From an uncultured Rikenellaceae bacterium (GTDB lineage Bacteria > Bacteroidota > Bacteroidia > Bacteroidales > Rikenellaceae), in NCBI GenBank assembly GCA_944321925.1, contig CALUND010000011.1:124001-188000 (forward strand): a stretch of 64,000 bases of DNA, in the 5' to 3' direction. Below, one piece after another: positions 47,247 to 56,560 of this stretch; within the stretch, counting starts at the first letter, position 1; every line of letters starts with the position of its first letter. The translations under genes were made by a program, and so were the position numbers. The notes below the pieces were generated by a model, which was given only the letters and a program-made list of their open reading frames with translations, did not search any database and was not told the origin of the DNA.

Positions 47247-48755
47247 ATGAAATTCAATGTGTTTATCTTAATCGTAACGCTTGTAGGAGCTCTGGCCGGC
47301 TGCTCGCACGATGAGATCGGTGACGACATCTTTGCAAAAGAAGTCCTGTATAAAACACAAGTGGAATTTCTCTTGGGAGAAAATGATGTTTCTGCATCCG
47401 GAGATAATGCATCTTCTGTGCAGCTGAACCTTTCGGATCAAACATTCGTCCCCGACGGAATGCTCCTCCCGCAAAACGAACCGCCCCGGAAAATATTCAG
47501 CAGCAACAACTGGCAACAAGTTAATGATGTGCGCATTTACGTCTTTCGCAAAAACAGTAACAACAACTTTGTTTACTACAAACCACTCGATGATAATGGC
47601 GTGAAACAGAATTATCTTTCAGTTGAAAATTTCACGCACAAATTCGACATCAGTCCATACGTAGTTTGGTGGGGAGGAGCCGATGATACAAATGAAGCCC
47701 ACTCTTTTATAGGACATATAAATCTTCCTGAAGGAGAATACCGATTTCTTGCTCTTGCCCGAGATGACCAGACAATCACAAACAACAAACGACTGATGGA
47801 TCCAAACATTGCCATGACAACATGGGGTTGGCAATCATGGATAGAATCGACCACACGCCTCGAAACCGCGACCCTCGCTTGCGCCCGCAATACAGAACTT
47901 TCCACTACAGAACTTTTCAGTGGATATACTACAGAATCGCTCATTGTCAACAATTCGAAACAGAACTTTTTCCGCACGATCACTCTACACAGAGCCGTCG
48001 CGGGGATTCTTCTTTACGTGGAACATATTCCCGCCACAATACGCATATCGAACTGCGATTCCGAGGCAACGACAAATGCACGCGACATTCCGGTGAAAAG
48101 CATAGCTGTCGTACATGGCAAAGTACTTTCCGACCAAGTGTCAATCGCAAATCGCCAAGCAATTGCCGGACGATTAGCCGTTACTTCTACGTCCGTGACA
48201 TCCCAATTGCCGTTACCTCGCTACTTCCTGATCAAAGCCGACATTCCCGCACAGGCACAGGTTCAAAATGGCATCTATGTAAATCTCAGTCCCAACAATA
48301 CAGCCCATCCGAACGCTTTGCTAAAAGGGGCCTTTGTAATGCCACAGCAGGCCAATCAATCGACAAGCTCAGGCAGTGAAAAGGAAAAATATGACAAAAG
48401 CCTTTATCTGGTATTACTGGGATACGATTCTTATCTGAAGCAAGAAATAGCATTGGAGTGGCGGCCAATTCGCTTTGCCAATGCCGATGATGAAAATTGT
48501 GATCCTTTTCACTTTCCCATTTTAGCCAACCATTTTTACAGCATCGGGCATCGTGTGTTTTCCGCTGACGGAGGATCTCCAGCCCCTGGAGACGATCTTC
48601 CCATCGATTTGCGAGAAGCAACGTCATCTGAAATAATCATCCAATTGAATTCCTCCTGGAATGAATATTACGGAGGTGAACTCGGAAATTCAATTCCGGG
48701 TTTGGCTTTGGATCCCGAATGGGGAGAACACCAGGCCGGAGAACTTTTGAATTAA
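47247..48755 (+). CDS. Accessory fimbrial lipoprotein
   Basis: 502 residues, lipobox ALAGC (Cys19). Fimbrillin-type features: NDVRIYVFRKNSNNNFVYYK, YRFLALARDDQ, ITLHRAVAGILLYVEHIPAT, and HFPILANHFYSIGHRVFSAD, ending in a strand LNSSWNEYYGGELGN. Intact. It is 45 bases after the previous gene in the same direction. I cannot assign it to Mfa3, Mfa4 or Mfa5 by eye. Confidence 0.78.
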   Translation: MKFNVFILIVTLVGALAGCSHDEIGDDIFAKEVLYKTQVEFLLGENDVSASGDNASSVQLNLSDQTFVPDGMLLPQNEPPRKIFSSNNWQQVNDVRIYVFRKNSNNNFVYYKPLDDNGVKQNYLSVENFTHKFDISPYVVWWGGADDTNEAHSFIGHINLPEGEYRFLALARDDQTITNNKRLMDPNIAMTTWGWQSWIESTTRLETATLACARNTELSTTELFSGYTTESLIVNNSKQNFFRTITLHRAVAGILLYVEHIPATIRISNCDSEATTNARDIPVKSIAVVHGKVLSDQVSIANRQAIAGRLAVTSTSVTSQLPLPRYFLIKADIPAQAQVQNGIYVNLSPNNTAHPNALLKGAFVMPQQANQSTSSGSEKEKYDKSLYLVLLGYDSYLKQEIALEWRPIRFANADDENCDPFHFPILANHFYSIGHRVFSADGGSPAPGDDLPIDLREATSSEIIIQLNSSWNEYYGGELGNSIPGLALDPEWGEHQAGELLN

Positions 48756-48772
48756 ACTAAATTTCGACAATC

Positions 48773-49669
48773 ATGAGATCGGCTATTATACATGCGCTAT
48801 ATTGGGTCGGCATAGTTGCTACTTTTTCGTCGTGCGAAAAAATACCTGCAGATACAAATGCGCTTTTACAGGCAAGTTTCAACATTGCTCTCCAGACACA
48901 AACAAGGGCCCCTGAGAGCATAAATCCGAACATGTATACGGCTAAAGTCTATATGTTCAAGGAGGAAACCTCCGGGAGTAATCGATTTGTCTATTCCGGT
49001 GAACAAAGCATTACAAGTAGCAGTTTGAATGTCAGCGGACTTCTTCCTGCAACGAAATATCGATTTGTTTTTTTGGCAATACCCAAAAATCAGCAACCGA
49101 CCTTGCCAAATTTCGCCACAACAAAGCCCTCTTATACAAACGCTCTGGCAAATTACATTTCCGGATCACAAACAGAAAACGAACTGTTTCGGAATATCCT
49201 CTCTTTCACAGCTACGGTCAACCTGAACGCTTTCTCCATAGTGTTGACCCGCCAGAACGGAGCACTTCAAATTCGATTGAATAATTCGAACGGCAAAATC
49301 AAAACGGCAAAACTTGAAGTGACCAGCTCGTCGCAAATGTACCTTAATGACGGAACAGGAGGTGAAGTTCTCTCCTCTGGAACAAACATTTCCCTTTCGA
49401 AAAGCGAGCGGCCTTTAAAAACAAACGATTATCGAATCAGTATCAATGTGCTGCCCACCGGAGATCTGACAGGTAAAGGTCGTCTAACCATCACCCAATC
49501 GAACGGTTCACAGACAATATACAATCTACAATCCTCATCAGGCCGCATTCCCATCTATCCGAATCAAATAACTTGGATTGTATTGGGCAATAGTTATTAT
49601 GAAGATGAGGAAGACAACTCGATCGATGACGAAAATTCTGTCATTTATTCTCTCTCTGAAATCCAATAG
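48773..49669 (+). CDS. Small accessory fimbrial lipoprotein
   Basis: 298 residues, lipobox FSSC (Cys21). Contains AKVYMFKEETSGSNRFVYSG, then YRFVFLAIPKNQQPTLPN and FSIVLTRQNGALQIRL, which resemble N-terminal fimbrillin strands. The C-terminus is acidic (YYEDEEDNSIDDENS). Last gene of the cluster, 17 bases after the previous stop. It may be a tip or terminator subunit. The region 49670-49889 after it is AT-rich with weak AGAACAA/TTGTTCT pairing but no clear terminator. Confidence 0.7.
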   Translation: MRSAIIHALYWVGIVATFSSCEKIPADTNALLQASFNIALQTQTRAPESINPNMYTAKVYMFKEETSGSNRFVYSGEQSITSSSLNVSGLLPATKYRFVFLAIPKNQQPTLPNFATTKPSYTNALANYISGSQTENELFRNILSFTATVNLNAFSIVLTRQNGALQIRLNNSNGKIKTAKLEVTSSSQMYLNDGTGGEVLSSGTNISLSKSERPLKTNDYRISINVLPTGDLTGKGRLTITQSNGSQTIYNLQSSSGRIPIYPNQITWIVLGNSYYEDEEDNSIDDENSVIYSLSEIQ

Positions 49670-49889
49670 AAGAACAACCCTTTTATTCTCAAAATTTTTC
49701 GATAAAAAATCGATTGTTCTCGCAACAGATCTCTTTACTCATAAAAAAACAGAGGAAGTAAAAACGAAATAAAAAAATTCAAAAAAAAAGAATCCGGATA
49801 GAAAATTTCAAATTCTATTCAAAATCGGATATGAATCTTTGTACCGTAAACAACAACGAACAACGTAAAATCTTAAAAAAACAACTACC

Positions 49890-50333
49890 ATGAAAAAGAT
49901 TCTTTTTGCAGCTTTCCTGCTTTTCGCAGCCGTTTCGACAGTCAATGCCGACAACAACGAACGTCCTACTACGATCGACAAACTGCCCGCTATCGCACAG
50001 CAGTTTCTCGCACAACACTTCAAGGGTTTGACAGTCGCCTTCGTAGTCGAGGAACCGAAACTGACCGGTTCTGAGTATGAAGTGACCTACACCGATCGCA
50101 CGGAGGTCGATTTCGGAGCCAACGGTGAATGGACAACCGTAGAGCGCAAATACGAGGCGGTACCGGCTTCGATCATCCCGGCCCAGATCAGCGACTATGT
50201 TGCCAAAGGCAATTTCACGGGACAATTCATCCGCAAGATCGAGCGCAACGCCTACACCTGGGAGATCGAACTTTCGAAAGGTCTTGAGATCGAGTTCGAC
50301 AAGCAGTTCAACGTAATCGGATACGACGACTAA
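49890..50333 (+). CDS. PepSY-like secreted protein
   Basis: 147 residues. Signal peptide MKKILFAAFLLFAAVSTVNA. The mature part has the two-copy PepSY-like pattern of small periplasmic Bacteroidota proteins: KLPAIAQQFLAQHF, TDRTEVDFGANGEWTTVERK, PAQISDYVAKGNFTGQFIRK and ELSKGLEIEFDKQFNVIGYD. Sometimes called BLIP-like; function not known. Single gene with its own terminator; codon use returns to that of the core regions. Confidence 0.82.
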   Translation: MKKILFAAFLLFAAVSTVNADNNERPTTIDKLPAIAQQFLAQHFKGLTVAFVVEEPKLTGSEYEVTYTDRTEVDFGANGEWTTVERKYEAVPASIIPAQISDYVAKGNFTGQFIRKIERNAYTWEIELSKGLEIEFDKQFNVIGYDD

Positions 50334-50356
50334 CAGCTTCTCCTGAAAAAGATACG

Positions 50357-50393
50357 AAAAAAACGGAACGTCTGAAGACGTTCCGTTTTTTAT
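50357..50393. terminator. Bidirectional terminator
   Basis: Perfect stem AAAAAACGGAACGTC / GACGTTCCGTTTTTT with loop TGAA (50373-50376), A-run before and T-run after. It serves the PepSY-like gene (+) and the glycosyltransferase operon (-). Confidence 0.93.
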
Positions 50394-50408
50394 TTTCCAA
50401 CAGATCCG

Positions 50409-51530
50409 CTACCGACCGAGTGTCTTTTCGTAAACGCGCATGAGGTCCGAGGCGATCCGAGGCTCCGAGAAACGTTCCGCATGGACCAAGCCCCGGGCGA
50501 TCATGCCTTGGCGCAACTCCTCATCGGACAAGATGCGGTCCAGCGCGTCGCCCATCTCCGCAACGGAACAAGGATCGACATAACAGGCAGCATCGCCTCC
50601 TGTCTCGGCAAAAACGCCACCCCGCGTAGTGATTACCGGAATTCCCGACGAGAACGCTTCGAGAATGGGAATGCCGAACCCTTCGTAGAAAGAGACGTAA
50701 ACCAACAGGCGGCTCATCTGATAGATGGCCGGCAGATCCTCGAATGCGGCGTTATGGATGAATCGTATGCGGTCCGAGATCCCTTTTTCCTCCGCGTAAC
50801 GCAGAATCGAATCGGAGTAGGGGGTACGCCGTCCCACCGCCACCAATCGGATGTCGAGTCGTCGTTCGGCCATTGCCTGCACGGTGAGCATCAGGTTTTT
50901 CCGCGCCTCGATGCTTCCCACGCTGAGCAGATACTCCCCGGGCAGGTCGTACTTCCGGCGAACCGCCTCGCGCTGCTCCTCGCCGACCCGTCGGCAGAAA
51001 ATCGGGCTGCACCCCTGATACACCACATCGATCTTCTGCGGATCGATGCTCCACAATTCGATCAGATCGTCGCGTGTCTGACGGCTGATGGCTATGATCC
51101 GATCGGCCTGACGACAACTCCGCCGATACTTTCGGGTATAGATGGCCCGGTCGAAAGGCTTGTAAAGTTCCGGACGACGAACAAAAATCAGATCGTGCAT
51201 CGTGACGACGCTCCGCACACCGGCACGCCCGATATCGCAAGGCAATTCGTGACTCAATCCATGATAGAGCTCCACACCGCTCCGTCGAATGGCCGAGGCC
51301 ATCCCGTAACTTCTCCAGACCGAAGGCAACAACCGGCCGAAAGGACCCGGCAGCAGGGTCGAAACGCCCTCCGGTGGTACGAATCCCACCCGACTTCCCG
51401 CTTTGGGCGAAAAGAGCACATATTCGTTTTCGGGCCGTTGTTCCGCCAGGATCCGCACCGTGCTGCGGCTGTAATTGCCCAATCCCGTGCCGTTGAAAAA
51501 GGCCCGTTTACCATCGAAACCTATTCGCAT
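50409..51530 (-). CDS. Glycosyltransferase family 4 (third gene of GT operon)
   Basis: 373 residues, GT-B fold. N-terminal domain MRIGFDGKRAFFNGTGLGNY and VVTMHDLIFVRRPELYKPFD; C-terminal donor domain with YLLSVGSIEARKNLMLTVQA, FYEGFGIPILEAFSSGIPVI (EX7E motif) and a TRGGVFAETGG block. Likely transfers a hexose onto LPS or capsule. Overlaps the next upstream GT gene by 10 bases. Confidence 0.88.
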   Translation of the reverse strand: MRIGFDGKRAFFNGTGLGNYSRSTVRILAEQRPENEYVLFSPKAGSRVGFVPPEGVSTLLPGPFGRLLPSVWRSYGMASAIRRSGVELYHGLSHELPCDIGRAGVRSVVTMHDLIFVRRPELYKPFDRAIYTRKYRRSCRQADRIIAISRQTRDDLIELWSIDPQKIDVVYQGCSPIFCRRVGEEQREAVRRKYDLPGEYLLSVGSIEARKNLMLTVQAMAERRLDIRLVAVGRRTPYSDSILRYAEEKGISDRIRFIHNAAFEDLPAIYQMSRLLVYVSFYEGFGIPILEAFSSGIPVITTRGGVFAETGGDAACYVDPCSVAEMGDALDRILSDEELRQGMIARGLVHAERFSEPRIASDLMRVYEKTLGR

Positions 51531-52603
51531 AATCCTTCGTATAAATCAGTCATCTTACGCAAAAAAATGTCATATCCGAGTCGGGTTTCAAAAGCCCGGC
51601 GCCCTTCGATAGCCAATCGATTGCGAAGAGCATCCTCCTCGGTCAATCGCCGCAAAGCCTCCGCAAGGGCATCCACATCGCCCGGCGGCACAAGCAACGC
51701 ATCCCGACCGTCGACAAGAAACTCCCGCTGAGCCCCGCCATCGGTGGTCACCACAGCCAATCCGGCCCGCATATACTCCAGGATGGCCAATCCGAAAGCC
51801 TCCCTTGCAACGGTCGGGAGCACTCCGATATCGGCCCGTTCCAGCGCAGCATGCACATCCTCCGTATAGCCCGCAAAACGAACTCCGGATCCCACGCCCG
51901 TCTCCTCCGCCCGACGACGAAGCTGCTCCACATAGTCTTGCGGACCAGTTCCGTAGAGATCGAGCCGCACATTCTCGTTTTGCAGCCGACAAAATGCATC
52001 CAGGAGCAGATCGATTCCCTTTTCCGGCACGATGCGTCCGGCATAGACCAGCCGGATTGTTCCATCCGCCACTCTGCGACGGCAGAGGCGATCAGGAATC
52101 GCGTTGTGTACGACTTCAATCTTGTGCGGATCGACCTTCGCTCCGCCGGAAAGAAACTCCCGGCGCGCCGTATCGGAGACGAAAACAAGTTTGTCCAACT
52201 GTCCGTAAAGGTAGTTGTAGAGCGGATTCGATTTGCCGCGCCGAATCAGATGGCGCGTAAGCACGATGCGAATCGGACGGCGGCTCAACCGACGCGCCCA
52301 GAGGGCAAGAAAAGCATCGGAAAATTTGTTCACGTGCACCAGATCGATCCGCTCCTGCCGGACGATCCGGGCTAAAGCGCGGGCCGAACCGAAATCGAAC
52401 AGCGACCGCATCGGCAACTCCCAAATACGTTGCGGATCGATCGTTCGGGCGAGTCGCTCCCGATTGGGTCCGCCGGGAGGAGTCACGGCACAACAACGAT
52501 AACCACCGGCCGGAAGCGCAGCGACCAGATCGGCCACATACTGCTCGCCACCGCCCCACGACGGAGAGGCCAACACATAAAGAATATGCAGCGGTCGGTT
52601 CAT
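51521..52603 (-). CDS. Glycosyltransferase family 4 (second gene of GT operon)
   Basis: 360 residues, GT-B fold: LYVLASPSWGGGEQYVADLV at the N-terminus, LVYAGRIVPEKGIDLLLDAF starting the donor domain, and AREAFGLAILEYMRAGLAVV (EX7E) with TTDGGAQREFLVDG. Overlaps the upstream GT2 gene by 4 bases and the downstream one by 10, so all three are translated in concert. Confidence 0.88.
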   Translation of the reverse strand: MNRPLHILYVLASPSWGGGEQYVADLVAALPAGGYRCCAVTPPGGPNRERLARTIDPQRIWELPMRSLFDFGSARALARIVRQERIDLVHVNKFSDAFLALWARRLSRRPIRIVLTRHLIRRGKSNPLYNYLYGQLDKLVFVSDTARREFLSGGAKVDPHKIEVVHNAIPDRLCRRRVADGTIRLVYAGRIVPEKGIDLLLDAFCRLQNENVRLDLYGTGPQDYVEQLRRRAEETGVGSGVRFAGYTEDVHAALERADIGVLPTVAREAFGLAILEYMRAGLAVVTTDGGAQREFLVDGRDALLVPPGDVDALAEALRRLTEEDALRNRLAIEGRRAFETRLGYDIFLRKMTDLYEGLCE

Positions 52604-53391
52604 CGCTCTTCGCGCGAACGGATGTCACGCTCCCACAGTTTGGTCAGGGTGATGAATTTGTAAATACACGAATAAACCGCACCCGTAAAACCGGGTCTGC
52701 CGTCGAGGAAACCGCCCTGTAAAATATAGAGTTTGAAAAAACGCGAACAGGCGCTCAACGTCGTGAGAAACAGGGAGTAGTTTTTCCGTTTGGCTGCACG
52801 TCGCTCCACCTCGTTATCGGTATAGAGGTTCATCTTTTCGATGTGGGCCCTCAGGCCGGGATCATTCAGGTGAATAAAGGCCAAATCTTTCCGTCGACGC
52901 GGCAGATACACGACTCGACCGTCGACCGTCGGCAGCGAATGGATCGTCGTGGGCCAATAGGTTTTGCTTTGGCGGAAAAAGCGAAGGATATAATCCGGAT
53001 AGGATGCATGCATAAAGCGCCCCATAAAATAGTTTTTACGTGCGATATACGCTCCGTCCACATCCTCCTGAGCGGCCAATCGATGGAGATAATCGCATAA
53101 TGGGGAAGGGACGACCTCATCGGCATCCACGGCAAGCACCCATTCGTTCCGCGCCTGATGAAGCGCCCAATTGCGGGCCGGTTCGGGGACGCCACCCGTA
53201 TATTCGTGGTAAATGATCCTGCAACCGAACCGTTCGGCAATGGCAATGGTCTCATCCGTACTGTACATGTCACAGACAAGCACCTCGTCGAAAGGTCGGA
53301 GCGATTCCAGAGTCTGCTCCAAATAACGGGCTGCATTATAGGTATGTACGACTGCCGTAATTTTTGTCTTGTAAGAAGAGGTTTCACCCAT
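52600..53391 (-). CDS. Glycosyltransferase family 2, LPS-core type (first gene of GT operon)
   Basis: 263 residues, GT-A fold: TAVVHTYNAARYLEQTLESL, then VLVCDMYSTDETIAIAERFG and the DxD site WVLAVDADEVVP. The layout resembles WaaE/KdtX-like core glucosyltransferases, with PDYILRFFRQSKTYWPTTIH following. Acts at the cytoplasmic face. A putative promoter region lies in 53392-53545, but no full consensus was seen. Confidence 0.88.
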   Translation of the reverse strand: MGETSSYKTKITAVVHTYNAARYLEQTLESLRPFDEVLVCDMYSTDETIAIAERFGCRIIYHEYTGGVPEPARNWALHQARNEWVLAVDADEVVPSPLCDYLHRLAAQEDVDGAYIARKNYFMGRFMHASYPDYILRFFRQSKTYWPTTIHSLPTVDGRVVYLPRRRKDLAFIHLNDPGLRAHIEKMNLYTDNEVERRAAKRKNYSLFLTTLSACSRFFKLYILQGGFLDGRPGFTGAVYSCIYKFITLTKLWERDIRSREER

Positions 53392-53545
53392 GATTCGAAA
53401 TCGATATTGGTGTAAAATTCAGTTCTTTCAGATCTTATGTGCGATTGCCGATAGCCCTGCAGGTCGCCCGATCCGCCGTAAAAGTAATAAAAAAGAGAGA
53501 AACGGAAACACTCGTGCCGAGATAAAAAGACCTCCCTGCCAAGGA

Positions 53546-54496
53546 TTAAAAATGGGTGTAACCGCGGCTCGCTGCACAAATTGCGGCCCGAGCACCGAAC
53601 CATTCGATGCGGGGTTCCCCCTTTTCGATCGTTCCGAAGGAGCAGAGCGAAGTTCCGAACCGACGCTCGAAATCGATGGCCAGACGGTCGAAAGCCGTCG
53701 GATCGACCGTAAAGAGCAATTTATAATCCTCCCCTCCGGCCACTGCGTCCTGCAAGGTCGCTCCCGAAGCGACCGGAATACGTTCGGAATCGACGCGAGC
53801 CGCTACACCCGAAGCCCGAAGTATATGGAGCAGATCGGAAGCGAGTCCATCCGAGAGATCCATCATGGCATGCACCTCGCATCGTTCGCCGAGCCAGGCC
53901 CCCTCTTCGATCTGCGGCTCCGGATTACGATGCACGGAAGCCAAGGGGGTATCGAACGCTCCGGCAAGAATATCGCGCAAACCGGCAGCCGAAGCGCCCA
54001 ACACACCGGTCGTCACAATCAGGTCGCCCGCAGAGGCGGCACTCCGACGTTTGATCCGATCCTTGCGGATGCGTCCAAGAGCCACCACATTGACTGTCAA
54101 CCCACTGTGGGAAGAGGTGGTATCGCCTCCGACCAATGCCACTCCGTAGCGGGCCGAGAGCTCCCTGTATCCCTCCATAAAACGATCGATCCACTCTCCG
54201 CGCAACCGCTCCGGCAGGGCCACGGAGAGCAACGAAGCGAAAGGCGTAGCCCCCATGGCAGCCACATCGCTCAAATTCACAGCCAGGGATTTACGTCCCA
54301 ACTCTTCGGGCGAGGTCGCATCGAGGAGAAAATGAATCCCTTCCGTCAACAGATCGGTGGTAAGCACCATCCGATCTTCGCCCGCCATCGGGATCACGGC
54401 GCAATCATCGCCGATACCCTCTATGTCACGCTCTCCGATCGTCTCGAAACACTCCCTGATTCGTGTGATCAAAGCGAACTCTCCGCGTCGTTCCAT
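53546..54496 (-). CDS. thiL: Thiamine-monophosphate kinase
   Basis: 316 residues from MERRGEFALITRIRECFETI at 54496; the open frame continues upstream only as the antisense of aroQ. Family motifs: GIGDDCAVI (ATP/Mg2+ site), TTDLLTEGIHF, KSLAVNLSDVAAMGA and MDLSDGLASDLLHI, with a GGDTTSS loop. Makes thiamine diphosphate, the cofactor of the acetolactate synthase encoded elsewhere in the window. Monocistronic here. Confidence 0.95.
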   Translation of the reverse strand: MERRGEFALITRIRECFETIGERDIEGIGDDCAVIPMAGEDRMVLTTDLLTEGIHFLLDATSPEELGRKSLAVNLSDVAAMGATPFASLLSVALPERLRGEWIDRFMEGYRELSARYGVALVGGDTTSSHSGLTVNVVALGRIRKDRIKRRSAASAGDLIVTTGVLGASAAGLRDILAGAFDTPLASVHRNPEPQIEEGAWLGERCEVHAMMDLSDGLASDLLHILRASGVAARVDSERIPVASGATLQDAVAGGEDYKLLFTVDPTAFDRLAIDFERRFGTSLCSFGTIEKGEPRIEWFGARAAICAASRGYTHF

Positions 54497-54641
54497 TGTC
54501 TCTTTTTCAAATTTTCCGTAAAAATAATGCAATTGCAACGAGCGACAAATGGCTCGCCCGTTTTTTTCACCGGCACTGCCCAAAAACAGAAACGGGATGA
54601 GGAGAGGAGGCAAAAACCAGAGGTACCGCGGGCAATCCCCT

Positions 54642-54671
54642 TGCAACGATCTTTCGATTTGCGTATCTTTG
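54642..54671 (+). promoter_or_regulatory. Promoter of aroQ
   Basis: TTG (54642-54644), 19 bases, TATCTTTG (54664-54671), 51 bases before the start codon. Confidence 0.65.
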
Positions 54672-54721
54672 TCCCCGAAATCCGCTTCGGGATATCCCCG
54701 AGACAAAACGATGATTCGGCC

Positions 54722-55138
54722 ATGAAAATACTGATTATCAACGGTCCCAACCTCAACCTTTTGGGCAAGCGCGAACCGACCATTTACGGCAACCGCGATT
54801 TCGACACCTACCTCGGCGAACTCCGTTCCCGTTTTCCGAAGGTCGAGATCGCCTATTTCCAGTCGAACGTGGAGGGCGAAATCATCAATGCCCTGCACGC
54901 TGCCGACGGGACATACGACGGGATCGCCCTCAATGCCGGAGGATACACCCACACTTCGGTAGCGATCGCCGATGCCATAAAAGCCATCGGTGTGCCGGTC
55001 GTCGAGGTCCACATCTCCTGCATCCTCGCCCGCGAAGAGTTCCGCCACATCTCCCTGCTCGCTCCGGTTTGCAAAGGCTCGATCATGGGATTCGGACTCG
55101 ACTCTTACCGATTGGCCATCCTTTCCTTCCTCAACTGA
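54722..55138 (+). CDS. aroQ: 3-dehydroquinate dehydratase, type II
   Basis: 138 residues, the usual length. Third step of the shikimate pathway. Motifs: INGPNLNLLGKREPTIYGNR (flexible lid with Arg and Tyr), YFQSNVEGEIINALHAA, NAGGYTHTSVAIADAI and EVHISCILAREEFRHIS. The normally conserved HxSN motif reads HISC (Cys100 for Asn), a site next to the substrate. Divergent from thiL. Confidence 0.93.
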   Translation: MKILIINGPNLNLLGKREPTIYGNRDFDTYLGELRSRFPKVEIAYFQSNVEGEIINALHAADGTYDGIALNAGGYTHTSVAIADAIKAIGVPVVEVHISCILAREEFRHISLLAPVCKGSIMGFGLDSYRLAILSFLN

Positions 55139-55466
55139 CCCGTCTGTCAGCGACCCCAAGAGATTTCCACCCCTCCAGCAAAAAAAGGGGTTCGTCTTTT
55201 CCATGCCCGGAAGTAGGGCAGAGCCCACCCGATCGCCACTTCAGCCCCAGCAAACTCGACTGTTCATTTCCCGACATGTACCGACCAAAGGAAACAAGAA
55301 TCTCCTCCGGAATCGGAATCGACGGGAAACTCTTTTAGGTTACGACGAAGCGTTCGAAAACAATAACCACGGATCCCAAAATCGACACCGGATCCGGCCG
55401 AATCCGAACGGCTTGCCCCGCAAACCCCGAGTGCCTGAAAATCCCGAAACAATTCGTCGCAAACTA

Positions 55467-55497
55467 TTTGTTTTGCCCCCACATTACACTATATTTG
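55467..55497 (+). promoter_or_regulatory. Promoter of the EamA transporter gene, followed by a C7 tract
   Basis: TTTG (55467-55470), 19 bases, TATATTTG (55490-55497). A run of seven C (55498-55504) follows at once and covers the likely transcription start; the ATG is at 55508. The stretch 55139-55466 holds only a weak ACCCC/GGGGT hairpin (~55168-55193) after aroQ. Confidence 0.7.
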
Positions 55498-55507
55498 CCC
55501 CCCCGAT

Positions 55508-56461
55508 ATGACACGCGAGAAGCTAAAAGGCCATGCGGCCATGCTGGCCGCCAACATGTCGTGGGGGCTGATGTCTCCGATCTCGAAATCGATCTTTCTG
55601 ATCGGTACGATCTCGGCGATATCCCTGACCACATTCCGTCTGGCCGGAGCCGCCATCGTCTTCTGGATCGCCTCCCTCTTCACCCGGAAAGAACCGGTAT
55701 CGGGTCGCGATCAGTTCAAACTCTTCTGGGCATCGCTGTTCGGTATCACGCTCAACCAGGGCAGCTTCGTCTTCGGCATCTCCATGACCTCGCCGATCGA
55801 CGCCTCCGTCGTAGCGACCTCTTCGCCCATCATTACCATGATTCTTGCAGCGATCGTGCTGAAAGAACCGCTCACCGGCAAGAAAGTACTCGGTGTGCTG
55901 ACCGGCCTCTCCGGAGCCCTGCTCCTGATCTTCAGCAACGGATTTCCCGGGAATACGGCTTCACAAGGCAGCAACCCGGTATTGGGAAATTTCCTGTGCC
56001 TCTGTGCCGAAATCGCATTCTCGCTCTATTTCGTACTCTTCAAAGATCTGATCGACCGATATTCTCCCATTACCCTGATGAAATGGATGTTTCTCTACGC
56101 AGGAATCTGCTGCATCCCGTTCTCGTGGGGAGAACTTCTGACGATCCCTTACGCCGAACTGCCCCTCGAAATCATCGGCGACATCGCATTCATCATCTTC
56201 GGAGCCACCTTCTTCTCCTACCTCATGGTTCCCATCGGACAGAAACGTCTGCGACCCACCATCGTCAGCATGTACAACTACGTGCAACCGCTTACCGCCT
56301 CGATGTTGGCCGTCTGGTGGGGAATGGATCGTTTCACCCTTCCGAAAGCGGCAGCCATCCTGCTCATCTTCACGGGCGTCTGGATCGTAACGCGCAGCAA
56401 ATCGCGTGCACAGGTAGAAGCCGAACGCGCCGCCCGACAGGCCGAAAAACCGATGTCGTAA
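55508..56461 (+). CDS. EamA-family (DMT) transporter
   Basis: 317 residues with ten predicted membrane segments in two EamA repeats: ANMSWGLMSPISKSIFLIGT at the start of the first, and GNFLCLCAEIAFSLYFVLFK at the start of the second (~158 onward). RPTIVSMYNYVQPLTASMLA near the end is typical. Substrate unknown; these export or import small metabolites or amino acids. The leader is very short. Confidence 0.9.
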   Translation: MTREKLKGHAAMLAANMSWGLMSPISKSIFLIGTISAISLTTFRLAGAAIVFWIASLFTRKEPVSGRDQFKLFWASLFGITLNQGSFVFGISMTSPIDASVVATSSPIITMILAAIVLKEPLTGKKVLGVLTGLSGALLLIFSNGFPGNTASQGSNPVLGNFLCLCAEIAFSLYFVLFKDLIDRYSPITLMKWMFLYAGICCIPFSWGELLTIPYAELPLEIIGDIAFIIFGATFFSYLMVPIGQKRLRPTIVSMYNYVQPLTASMLAVWWGMDRFTLPKAAAILLIFTGVWIVTRSKSRAQVEAERAARQAEKPMS

Positions 56462-56501
56462 CTCCACGACCCTCCCTCACATCAGACCCGCTCACACACA
56501 A

Positions 56502-56534
56502 GAAAACACCCCGGTCCTTTGCGGGCCGGAGTGT
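56502..56534 (-). terminator. Probable terminator of gpsA-pgi
   Basis: ACACcCCGG (56506-56514) pairs with CCGGaGTGT (56526-56534), one mismatch, followed on the minus strand by UUUUC. Moderate strength. Confidence 0.5.
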
Positions 56535-56560
56535 CTGGTTACTGTGGGATAGCAGGAGAG

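Noticed and set aside
54497..55228. Long N-terminal extension of thiL
   Set aside because: It is exactly opposite aroQ and precedes the natural ThiL start; aroQ is certain.
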